NCBI GenBank assembly: GCA_020028195.1 | Contig: JAHWYE010000036.1 | Span: forward strand, 1 to 10,290 | From: Nitrospirota bacterium | GTDB lineage: Bacteria > Nitrospirota > Nitrospiria > Nitrospirales > Nitrospiraceae | Reading direction: 5' to 3' | Length of the DNA stretch: 10,290 nt | Part shown: one piece after another, positions 5,055-10,290 of the stretch | How positions within the stretch are numbered: position 1 is the first letter of the stretch | How the letters are laid out: each line of letters starts with the position of its first letter | Position numbers and translations under genes: made by a program | Notes under the pieces: model-generated | Database searches by the model: none | What the model was told of the DNA's origin: nothing | What the model saw: only the letters and a program-made list of their open reading frames with translations

Positions 5055-6347
5055 ATGAACACAAAGACGATGGAACGAGCAGAGGTTGTGATCGTGGGGG
5101 CGGGCGGGGGAGGCGCCGTGCTCGGCTTGGCCCTTGCGCAGAAAGGGATCGGCACTCTGGTCCTGGAACAGGCTGCTGGGCCACCCAGCGGCCTGCGAGG
5201 CGAAATCATCCAACCCAACGGCCAGCAGGTGCTGGATCGTCTAGGGTTGCTGGGACAACTTCTGCCCGATGCGACGAAGTCCGTCCGACTGTTCCACTTC
5301 TGTCGTGCCGGAGGTGAGCGACTCTGTACAGTGGACTATGACATGCTGCCGCCACCGTATAATCGCGCCCTCGTCACGTTGCCGAATGTTGCGCATCATG
5401 CGATCTTGCGAGCTCTTGATTCCCGTGCCCCCGGTGCGCTGCGATACGGAGTGCAGTTCAAGAGACTCCTCCGCGAAGGGAGACGTGTGGTCGGTGTGGA
5501 GGCGGAGTGCGAGGGGAAGCCCCTGACCATTTCGGCCAAGTTGTTGGTGGGCGCGGACGGAGCCTTCTCCAAAGTCCGTGAGGCGCTAGGGATCCCGTCA
5601 CGTCTGCACCTGTACCGTGAAGGATATCTCATTGCGATCCTGGACAGTCCTGACGAGATGGACGAAGCCCGCTACTTTGTCGGTCGCCGGACGATCTTTG
5701 GATTGTTCCCTGCTGCCGGTCGGAAGGTCTATCTCTTTTATATGATCCAGGCCGGTTCGATGCCGGCGATGAAGGCCGCCGGCCTTGACGCGCTTCGAGC
5801 GAAATGGCTGACCATCGACCCAGGGTTGGAAAAGACGGTCCAAAGCCTCGTGGACTGGGACCAAACCGCATATATGCCCACAGCGCGGGTCCGGACAGCC
5901 AGATGGGTAGCCGACGGGGCGGCTCTGATTGGCGATGCGGCACATGCCATGAATCCCCATGCGTCCCAGGGGCGCATGCAGGCTATGGCGGATGCCATGA
6001 GCCTGGCAGATCTCATCCCGTCATGCCTGGAACGGGGGGACTGGTCCGCTGAAGCCGTGGGGGCATATGAGCGGAGCCGGCGCCCTCAGGTGGAGATGCT
6101 GCAGCACCTGGCAGATGAGCAAGTACTCTTCTGGAACACGGGCAATCCTCTGCTAGCGCTCCTTCGCGATCGCGTATTCAGGACCCTGGATCGCAACCGA
6201 CGGCTTCGGCATCGGGTTTTGGCCACCACGGCCGGGTTGCGCAAGACTACTCCGTTTGGGCTACTCGACCGTTTGATGGCAGTCGGTTTCCTGCCTGATC
6301 CCCATGCCGACAAGTTGTCAACAGAATCGGTGATGGGTCATGAGTAA
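5055..6347 (+). CDS. FAD-dependent monooxygenase, PHBH/UbiH family
   Basis: This 430-residue class A flavin monooxygenase-like protein would hydroxylate an aromatic or quinone-like substrate using NAD(P)H and O2, or act as a related flavin reductase. Signature motifs are in order: FAD Rossmann motif VVIVGAGGGGAVLG (GxGxxG at 15-20), the NAD(P)H/FAD DG motif LLVGADGAFSKVRE (163-176), and the GD motif ALIGDAAHAMNPHASQG (290-306). In the first motif the common GAGPAG is GAGGGG. Residues MLPPPYNRALVTLP (97-110) include the arginine typically found in substrate-side FAD contacts. The ATG at 5055 has AAGG 4 bases upstream; ATG 5070 is also in frame. It follows the PLD-like gene after 14 bases and overlaps the nucleotidyltransferase-like gene by 8 bases. 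No quinone, carotenoid or aromatic catabolism gene is in the window, so the substrate stays open. Confidence 0.88.
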   Translation: MNTKTMERAEVVIVGAGGGGAVLGLALAQKGIGTLVLEQAAGPPSGLRGEIIQPNGQQVLDRLGLLGQLLPDATKSVRLFHFCRAGGERLCTVDYDMLPPPYNRALVTLPNVAHHAILRALDSRAPGALRYGVQFKRLLREGRRVVGVEAECEGKPLTISAKLLVGADGAFSKVREALGIPSRLHLYREGYLIAILDSPDEMDEARYFVGRRTIFGLFPAAGRKVYLFYMIQAGSMPAMKAAGLDALRAKWLTIDPGLEKTVQSLVDWDQTAYMPTARVRTARWVADGAALIGDAAHAMNPHASQGRMQAMADAMSLADLIPSCLERGDWSAEAVGAYERSRRPQVEMLQHLADEQVLFWNTGNPLLALLRDRVFRTLDRNRRLRHRVLATTAGLRKTTPFGLLDRLMAVGFLPDPHADKLSTESVMGHE

Positions 6348-7098
6348 CGGGTTTGTCCAAGGCCTTCCACTTGACGTTCGCGAAACGCTCCGATCGTTTC
6401 TGACGGATGTGACCGATCTCTTTGGTCCTTCGCTAGAGGCCGTGATTCTATACGGCAGCGCTGCTCATGGCGACTACCGTCCTGGGCGGTCGAACATCAA
6501 TCTGCTCCTCCTTCTGTCCAAGCACGACATTGGGGTCCTGCAGCGATATGGCAAGGAGCATCGCCGTTGGAGTAAAGAACAGATTGTGGTCCCGCTGTTC
6601 CTGACAGAACAAGAGCTCCGATCGTCTGCGGATCTTTTTCCTCTGGAGTACCTTGAGATCAAGGAACAGCACGTACTGCTTGCTGGTCGTGATCCCTTTC
6701 CTGCTCTTGCCATAGATCTGCGCAATCTACTGGTGCAGTGTGAGCAGGAGATCCGGGGAAACCTCCTGAGGCTCCGACAGCGATTTGTGGAAGGGGCCGG
6801 CAAGCCGGAAGGAGCCGCAATTCTGCTGCCGCTTTCCTTCACAGCTCTGCTCCCCTGTCTGAGAGGCCTGTGTCGGCTTTTGAAAATCCCAATCCCTAGA
6901 ATGACCGACGCCTTGCTTGAGAGTCTCCAGCCTAGCATGGGATTGGACCCCGTGGCTTTTCAAGACGTGCTGCATTTAAAGCGGGGACTGATCTCCCCTG
7001 GTTCATTGGAGATGCCCCGCCTATTCGAACGCTACGTTTCATCCCTCCAGACCTTGATTGAACGGGTAGAACAATTGAAGGCACAGGGTCGTCTATGA
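6340..7098 (+). CDS. Nucleotidyltransferase-fold protein with degenerate active site
   Basis: The N-terminal part of this 252-residue protein has the Pol-beta-type nucleotidyltransferase signature: AVILYGSAAHGDYRPGRSNINLLLLL, with the GS at 39-40. In active enzymes (kanamycin nucleotidyltransferase, MNT family) two aspartates in SDxD bind the catalytic metals. Here the equivalent residues are N52 and N54 (codons AAC and AAT), so metal-dependent nucleotide transfer is probably lost. The C-terminal half (about 125-250) is mostly helical with charged and leucine-rich segments and may be a HEPN-like or substrate-binding domain; I cannot assign it. The ATG at 6340 overlaps the monooxygenase stop by 8 bases, with GGTGAT 5 bases upstream, so translation is probably coupled. 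It may be a structural or regulatory partner of its neighbours. A toxin-antitoxin MNT role is possible, but no HEPN gene follows. Confidence 0.72.
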   Translation: MSNGFVQGLPLDVRETLRSFLTDVTDLFGPSLEAVILYGSAAHGDYRPGRSNINLLLLLSKHDIGVLQRYGKEHRRWSKEQIVVPLFLTEQELRSSADLFPLEYLEIKEQHVLLAGRDPFPALAIDLRNLLVQCEQEIRGNLLRLRQRFVEGAGKPEGAAILLPLSFTALLPCLRGLCRLLKIPIPRMTDALLESLQPSMGLDPVAFQDVLHLKRGLISPGSLEMPRLFERYVSSLQTLIERVEQLKAQGRL

Positions 7099-7135
7099 GA
7101 GACAAGCGCGAAGCGAAAGGTGTAAGAGGTGAGGC

Positions 7136-7861
7136 ATGAGGGGGAGTAGATTCGGTTGGGCGGTCGCGCTGAGTATGGTGCTCGCACCAGGGTTGGCCAG
7201 CGGATTGCCGCAGGGGAAGCCGCCGTTGCCTGAACCGCTTGGCTACGTGAGTGACCACGCAGGAGTGGTCGAGGCTGACTGGAAAGCTCGCGTGCGTTCG
7301 GTGTGTCAGGATCTTGAGCGAAAAACCGGGGTTGAGATGGTTGTGGTCACGGTCAACGCGGTCGCGCCTTACTCGACCGCGAAAGACTATGCTGAGGCCC
7401 TCTACCAGCGCTGGGGAATAGGAACCGCGCAGCAGGACCACGGCATCCTGCTGCTGGCAGTGGTGGAGGCGCGCCAGGCGACCGTGACGTTGGGGCGAAA
7501 CATGATCGCGGTTATCCCTCCACCAGTGCTCTCCAAGATCGCCAGCCAGTACTTGGACCCGGCGTTTCGGACCGGTCGCTACGGCGAAGGACTGTATCGC
7601 ATTACCGTGGCTTTAGCATCCGCCGCGCGGGATATCCGTGTTGGATCGCCTCCTCGGTACCATGTGAAGGGGCTGGGGCTCTGGCTCACGATCATAAGCT
7701 TTACCGGGGCCCTGGCTTTCCTCTGGTGGGTCAGCCGCCCGGACTTGTGCCATCCGTTTCGGCGCATTCACAAAGGAGAGTTCTGGGGCAGCGGCCAAGG
7801 TGGGTTCCGCGGCAACTTCGGCGGCTTCGGAGGAGGAATGGGAGGGGAAGGGCTGAAGTGA
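7136..7861 (+). CDS. TPM-domain (Psb32/YgcG-like) exported membrane protein
   Basis: This 241-residue protein has the layout of the TPM_phosphatase (YgcG) family: signal peptide (about 1-23, AVALSMVLAPGLASG), TPM domain, a transmembrane helix (about 179-200) and a Gly-rich tail (218-238, GGFRGNFGGFGGGMGG). Domain landmarks are YVSDHAGVV (37-45, family form YVNDxAGVL), ALYQRWGIG (88-96) and DHGILLLAVV (101-110). Homologues are linked to photosystem II repair in plants and to membrane-associated roles in bacteria, with metal-dependent phosphatase activity reported for some. The function here is unknown. The bulk would face the periplasm with the tail in the cytoplasm. GGTG lies 4 bases before the ATG at 7136. 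It follows the nucleotidyltransferase-like gene after 37 bases and is the last gene of the rightward run. Confidence 0.85.
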   Translation: MRGSRFGWAVALSMVLAPGLASGLPQGKPPLPEPLGYVSDHAGVVEADWKARVRSVCQDLERKTGVEMVVVTVNAVAPYSTAKDYAEALYQRWGIGTAQQDHGILLLAVVEARQATVTLGRNMIAVIPPPVLSKIASQYLDPAFRTGRYGEGLYRITVALASAARDIRVGSPPRYHVKGLGLWLTIISFTGALAFLWWVSRPDLCHPFRRIHKGEFWGSGQGGFRGNFGGFGGGMGGEGLK

Positions 7862-7865
7862 GGCC

Positions 7866-7942
7866 CGTTAAACGTTATTCGTGAACCGTTAATCGCAAGA
7901 GATTTGAGCAGCGACTCGATGGCTAACGATTCACGTTTAGCG
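7866..7942. repeat. Palindromic intergenic repeat, copy 2
   Basis: The gap between the convergent TPM and DUF5069 genes contains CGTTAAACGTTATTCGTGAA at 7866-7885, continuing to GTTAATCG at 7895. CGTGAACCGTTA (7880-7891) pairs with TAACGATTCACG (7924-7935) with one mismatch. The units GTTAAACG, ACGTTATTCGT and CGTGAATCGTTA are shared with copy 1 at 1140-1235. The right arm runs into the DUF5069 gene and encodes its last arginine codon and TAA stop. Lying between convergent genes, the hairpin could slow transcription from both sides, though no T-run is present. Confidence 0.68.
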
Positions 7943-8404
7943 AAGAGCGGCGCCCTGGATCGGGACTGGTCGTCGTTCCTCCAGGTCCAACAAGTCTGCC
8001 CAGCTAGTGATGTCGGTACGACTCGGGGCCACCGCTTCAAGGCACCTCCGAAAATACACCCACTTCTCTTCGGTGTCCGGTCCTCGTGTCAGCATCATGT
8101 CGTTCCAGGCGTCGATTTCAGCTTGAGAATGCCGAGCAGCGTTCTCGACGAACCAGTCTGCGGCAGCTTGATCCGACGATCTGCCTTGGACCGCCTTAGT
8201 GAACTGATCCGCCGTCAGTCTGGCAAAGTCCAGCAGCCGTTTATCCATCGGACAGGGATAAATGTATTCTCCATGGGTGCCCGCCAGGACAGCTCGGCAT
8301 TTGTCAATCATCCGTCCCAGGTGCACATAGCCTCCCAGTTTCGCTCGCACGCTGCGTGGGTAGTGGGTTCGCAGGTCCACGTTAGAGCATTTTATGATTC
8401 TCAA
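7937..8404 (-). CDS. DUF5069 protein
   Basis: This is a 155-residue cytoplasmic protein of unknown function. It shows the DUF5069 pattern: YPRSVRAKLGGYVHLGRMIDKCRA (15-38), then GEYIYPCPMDKRLLDF (45-60), and a helical region with AEIDAWNDMM (95-104). The C-terminus (about 112-155) extends beyond the core domain. The start is uncertain: the frame begins with TTG at 8404, overlapping the upstream DUF3386 gene by 23 bases, and GTG at 8380 lies just after that gene's stop. Neither has a Shine-Dalgarno, so translation probably depends on coupling to the upstream gene. The final codon and stop lie inside a dispersed repeat. Confidence 0.8.
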   Translation of the reverse strand: MRIIKCSNVDLRTHYPRSVRAKLGGYVHLGRMIDKCRAVLAGTHGEYIYPCPMDKRLLDFARLTADQFTKAVQGRSSDQAAADWFVENAARHSQAEIDAWNDMMLTRGPDTEEKWVYFRRCLEAVAPSRTDITSWADLLDLEERRPVPIQGAALR

Positions 8405-9071
8405 AGGCGAGGCTTTTAGTCACCACTTCACTGTTCTCATAGGAAATAATGCGCCGCGTTGCCGGAAGGTCCGAAGAGGCCACGCGCTTGTGGGTGTCGG
8501 TAAAGCTCTCGACGTTGGCCAGCTTTCCGTCCTGTGGCGAGTAGTAATAGACGGTATAGCGGGTGGTGAGAAACTTCCCGTCTTGCGTGATGGCGCTGTC
8601 CTCGACGTTGATTGTGAAGGCGACGGGCGACATGCCGGGGTGGGCCATCTTCCGGTTGATCTGAGTGATCCGGTCGCCCTTGATCCGATAGAACGAGTGC
8701 ATGCCGTCTCCGTTGATCACGAGACTCGGTCCCATCGGATGATCCTTGTCCTTGCCCAAGGTCAATGCATACTTGCCGTCTGATTCTTCGAAACTTCTTG
8801 GCCCGCGGTGGACGGCGATCATGGCAATCTGGCCTTCCGCCCACTTCTGTAGCTCTGGATCGGAAAGTCCCACGCTGACGTCCCGTGGTCCCTTGACCGT
8901 CACGGTTCCCCGTGATTCCTTGCCGTTGATGTTCACCGTAAGGTCAGCCGTAAATCCCTTGAAATCATGTTGCCAACGGGCGGTTTTTTCAAAGGCTTTG
9001 CGCAACAGCTCGCGTGCAAGCGGGTCATCCTTCACATCAGTCTTGTTCTCTTCGCGCTGATACGTTTCCAT
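8382..9071 (-). CDS. DUF3386 protein
   Basis: This 229-residue protein resembles the DUF3386 family known from cyanobacteria. Matching landmarks are LARELLRKAFEKTARW (18-33), DFKGFTADLTVNINGKESRGTVTVKG (36-61), IAVHRGPRSFEESDGKYAL (85-103) and LTTRYTVYYYSPQDGK (168-183). The pattern of alternating strands suggests a beta-rich fold that might bind a hydrophobic ligand or lipid, but the function is unknown. The start is ATG 9071, because AAGGAG lies 8 bases upstream and a good promoter sits just before it. An upstream in-frame extension to 9206 would run through that promoter and is rejected. No signal peptide is evident from this start. It overlaps DUF5069 downstream, so the two are probably one transcript. 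Confidence 0.82.
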   Translation of the reverse strand: METYQREENKTDVKDDPLARELLRKAFEKTARWQHDFKGFTADLTVNINGKESRGTVTVKGPRDVSVGLSDPELQKWAEGQIAMIAVHRGPRSFEESDGKYALTLGKDKDHPMGPSLVINGDGMHSFYRIKGDRITQINRKMAHPGMSPVAFTINVEDSAITQDGKFLTTRYTVYYYSPQDGKLANVESFTDTHKRVASSDLPATRRIISYENSEVVTKSLAFENHKML

Positions 9072-9102
9072 CGGTGTCGCTCCTTGGTTAATGGATTCCC
9101 GA

Positions 9103-9132
9103 ATTATAGATTGTCTAGTTCCTGACATACAA
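9103..9132 (-). promoter_or_regulatory. Sigma-70-like promoter for DUF3386-DUF5069
   Basis: On the minus strand there is a perfect -10 TATAAT (9108 to 9103) with TTGTAT (9132 to 9127, four of six consensus bases) 18 bases upstream. The start would be near 9096, giving a leader of about 25 bases that includes AAGGAG before ATG 9071. Confidence 0.6.
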
Positions 9133-9227
9133 CCGCTTGCCTTGTGACCCTGATTGTAAAGGGCCAATGGCTCTGGTTGGACAGAGGGTACGCTAAATGT
9201 TTTCAATAACTTACAATAGGCAAACTC

Positions 9228-9243
9228 GTGTCGACTTGTGTCG
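9228..9243. repeat. GTGTCG direct repeat with 10-bp period
   Basis: GTGTCG occurs at 9228-9233 and again at 9238-9243, one helical turn apart, with the palindrome GTCGAC (9230-9235) overlapping the first copy. It lies between two divergent promoters, about 100 bases upstream of the DUF3386 -35. It could be a regulator-binding site or chance. Confidence 0.3.
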
Positions 9244-9291
9244 GAATCGCCAGGTTTTTTTGGGAATTCTGAGTGGTTAAGTTTATTTCCC

Positions 9292-9321
9292 CTGGTAAAA
9301 TGACGGGTTGGTGGATATAAT
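9292..9321 (+). promoter_or_regulatory. Possible sigma-70-like promoter for the basic-tail protein
   Basis: A perfect -10 TATAAT (9316-9321) is present. The -35 is weak: TGGTAA (9293-9298) with a 17-base spacer, or CTGGTA with 18. Transcription would start near 9328, giving a leader of about 55 bases. Confidence 0.45.
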
Positions 9322-9383
9322 GACCTCTGTCAGTTTATTGCCAGTCCATCCTGGTGATAGCGTGGACGGAGGAAGGCGTGAAA

Positions 9384-9677
9384 ATGCAACGACGAGCTGG
9401 CTCCCATACTGAAGAAGAAGAACTGAACCAGCGGAGACGACTCCTCAATCTGGCCAGAAAGGGCGATCCAAAGGCGATTAGCAGGCTTTTCGAGTTATAC
9501 CAGGTAAGGGTCTATAGCGGAGAAATGCTGAATAAGGTCGGGCGCTTACCGTTCTTTCCTCCCATGCATCAGAAACCAGGGAAGAGCACCGTCCGGAAAA
9601 GGGTCAAGAAGAGGACTTCACGGGCCTCCCGCCGAGTCGCCAGGAGAAAGCCGGCGCGAAGGGCCGTTCACCGATAG
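9384..9677 (+). CDS. Small protein: sigma-region-2-like helix plus Arg/Lys-rich tail
   Basis: This 97-residue protein has two parts. Residues 10-50 are charged and helical. NLARKGDPKAISRLFELY (22-39) closely follows the first helices of sigma-70 region 2 (pattern xxARxGDxxAxxxLxxxY). Residues 67-97 hold 16 Arg/Lys in 31 positions and resemble histone-H1-like or ribosomal-protein tails that bind nucleic acid. No sigma region 4 or helix-turn-helix follows. A short PFFPPMHQKPG linker (56-66) joins the parts. ATG 9384 is chosen with GAAGG 7 bases upstream; GTG 9378 (GGAGG 5 bases upstream) would add two residues. The gene is monocistronic with its own promoter. I infer a nucleic-acid-associated protein of unknown role. 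The resemblance to sigma factors could also be a general helical-repeat likeness. Confidence 0.72.
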   Translation: MQRRAGSHTEEEELNQRRRLLNLARKGDPKAISRLFELYQVRVYSGEMLNKVGRLPFFPPMHQKPGKSTVRKRVKKRTSRASRRVARRKPARRAVHR

Positions 9678-9706
9678 TCCAGCTCCATTCAGCTCTTCAT
9701 CCCCTG

Positions 9707-10003
9707 TCACTGAACCGCTACCAGCAGCCCGCCTCCGACGAGATGCTTGGCAATACCTTCTGAGGTCTTCCAGTCCCCCGTATAGACTGTAGCACTGCCC
9801 TGGTGGTCAATCTGCCAAGCCAACTCAAACGCTTTGTGAGGATTCATACCCGGAATCGCTTCGCAGAACAGGGTGATTACCTGTTGGTACGTATGGCAAC
9901 TGCAGTTATAGACAATGACTCGGGCTTCCAGGTCATCGCCTGTGCCAGTACCTTGCTTTTCGATCGTCTCCGGGATCGCCGCTGGGGGCGGAGGTTTGGC
10001 CAT
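9707..10003 (-). CDS. clpS: ClpS-like adaptor with altered N-degron pocket
   Basis: ClpS feeds N-end-rule substrates to the ClpAP protease. This 98-residue protein has the ClpS layout: a Pro-rich flexible N-terminus (1-27), then ARVIVYN (27-33) leading into a helix with YQQVITLFCEAIPGM, then HKAFELAWQIDHQGSATVYTG (56-76) and a final strand GLLVAVQ. The residues that hold the substrate's free amino end differ. E. coli NDD (34-36) is N33-C34-S35 here, followed by C36-H37, and the histidine of VHYQG is D66 in IDHQG. Substrate choice is therefore probably different, or the protein no longer binds N-degrons. The ATG at 10003 has no Shine-Dalgarno and lies 9 bases from a strong -10, so the message is probably leaderless. 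It is convergent with the basic-tail gene. Confidence 0.75.
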   Translation of the reverse strand: MAKPPPPAAIPETIEKQGTGTGDDLEARVIVYNCSCHTYQQVITLFCEAIPGMNPHKAFELAWQIDHQGSATVYTGDWKTSEGIAKHLVGGGLLVAVQ

Positions 10004-10012
10004 AGCGACGTT

Positions 10013-10042
10013 ATTCTATCAAACTCACCAGGGCCATGCCAA
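10013..10042 (-). promoter_or_regulatory. Strong sigma-70-like promoter giving a leaderless clpS-like mRNA
   Basis: Minus strand: TTGGCA (10042 to 10037, five of six) and TAGAAT (10018 to 10013, five of six) with an 18-base spacer, plus an extended -10 TG one base before the -10. Only 9 bases separate the -10 from ATG 10003, so transcription would start at or within about two bases of the start codon. Confidence 0.6.
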
Positions 10043-10059
10043 GGCAGTACGGCCCTATG

Positions 10060-10290
10060 TCAGTATCCTTCCCGGGCGATTAACCGGTAGTTGATGGAAA
10101 TCTGATCTCTTGAGCAGGTGCGCTCAAGCAAGCGAGAGTGGGCTGCCGAATCTGTGACGGCAATCAATCCGTGTTTCAAGCTCAAGTGAATGGTATAGAC
10201 GAGCGACGCGGAAGTTTTGACCAGCGCAAGCGCATATTCGTAGTCATACCCTTCCTCAAGCGACAGTTGGCGTTCGCTCAGGCGCTGGAG
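10060..10290 (-). CDS. C-terminal part of an unrecognised protein (runs off right edge)
   Basis: An open minus-strand frame enters from the right edge and ends at TGA 10062-10060, giving the last 76 residues. It begins with a charged helix (LQRLSERQLSLEEGYDYEYA) and continues ALVKTSASLVYTIHLSLKHGLIAV. It ends with a basic, polar stretch (SRLLKRTCSRDQISINYRL) and REGY. The absence of stops and the protein-like composition support a gene, but no family is recognisable. It lies upstream of the ClpS-like gene, which has its own promoter in the 56-base gap. Confidence 0.55.
   Translation of the reverse strand, partial: LQRLSERQLSLEEGYDYEYALALVKTSASLVYTIHLSLKHGLIAVTDSAAHSRLLERTCSRDQISINYRLIAREGY

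Larger units (their letters stand above)
9072..9383. other. Divergent promoter region between DUF3386 and the basic-tail protein
   Basis: This is about 310 AT-richer bases without a gene. They contain the leftward promoter at 9103-9132, the rightward promoter at 9292-9321, and a helically phased GTGTCG direct repeat (9228-9243). A run of seven T at 9255-9261 has no stem before it. Nothing else is recognisable. Confidence 0.7.

Noticed and set aside
9072..9206. N-terminal extension of the DUF3386 protein to 9206
   Set aside because: The extension runs through a perfect TATAAT promoter and the ribosome-binding site of ATG 9071; its residues do not look like the family.
9255..9261. Run of seven T as a terminator
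   Set aside because: No GC-rich stem precedes it, and no gene ends nearby on that strand.
10008..10016. ACGTTATTC as a third copy of the palindromic repeat
   Set aside because: Only nine bases match and no inverted partner is present.
9803..10090. Plus-strand frame opposite the ClpS-like gene
   Set aside because: Antisense to a protein with clear ClpS likeness and spanning that gene's promoter.

Overview
The window looks like ordinary chromosomal DNA of a moderately GC-rich, free-living bacterium. The mix of genes (a ThiS/MoaD-CysK-MoeB-ThrC amino-acid/sulfur block, DUF5069, DUF3386, a ClpS-like protein) and the short palindromic intergenic repeats remind me of Nitrospira-type genomes (phylum Nitrospirota). 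That assignment is from memory of family distribution and is not proven here. I see no rRNA, tRNA, CRISPR array, phage gene or transposase.

Left block (1-2369, minus strand, read right to left): a small ubiquitin-fold sulfur carrier (ThiS/MoaD type), a cysteine synthase whose GTG start overlaps the carrier's stop, a MoeB/ThiF-type E1 adenylyltransferase, and the N-terminus of threonine synthase running off the left edge. Together they suggest a protein-thiocarboxylate sulfur-transfer route to a sulfur amino acid. The E1 would activate the carrier tail, the carrier would deliver sulfide, and the PLP enzyme would use it. The carrier ends in GGGQ instead of a free GG, so a protease would have to trim it before activation.

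Middle block (2766-7861, plus strand): six co-directional, closely spaced or overlapping genes. They encode an unrecognised 125-aa protein, a two-dinucleotide-domain FAD/NAD(P) oxidoreductase, an exported single-HKD phospholipase-D-like protein, a PHBH/UbiH-type FAD monooxygenase, a nucleotidyltransferase-fold protein with both catalytic aspartates replaced by asparagine, and a TPM-domain membrane protein. A probable sigma-70-like promoter (2708-2735) lies in front. Two adjacent hairpins sit between the first two genes, and the second can hide the Shine-Dalgarno of the oxidoreductase. The joint function is unknown. Gene spacing suggests one transcript from the oxidoreductase onward.

Right block (7862-10290): a palindromic repeat related to the one at 1140-1235 lies between convergent genes and supplies the stop of a DUF5069 gene. 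DUF5069 overlaps an upstream DUF3386 gene that has a good promoter and ribosome-binding site. A divergent promoter drives a small protein with a sigma-region-2-like helix and an Arg/Lys-rich tail. Next comes a ClpS-like adaptor with an altered N-degron pocket and a promoter placed so close to the ATG that its mRNA should be leaderless. The 3' end of an unrecognised minus-strand gene runs off the right edge.
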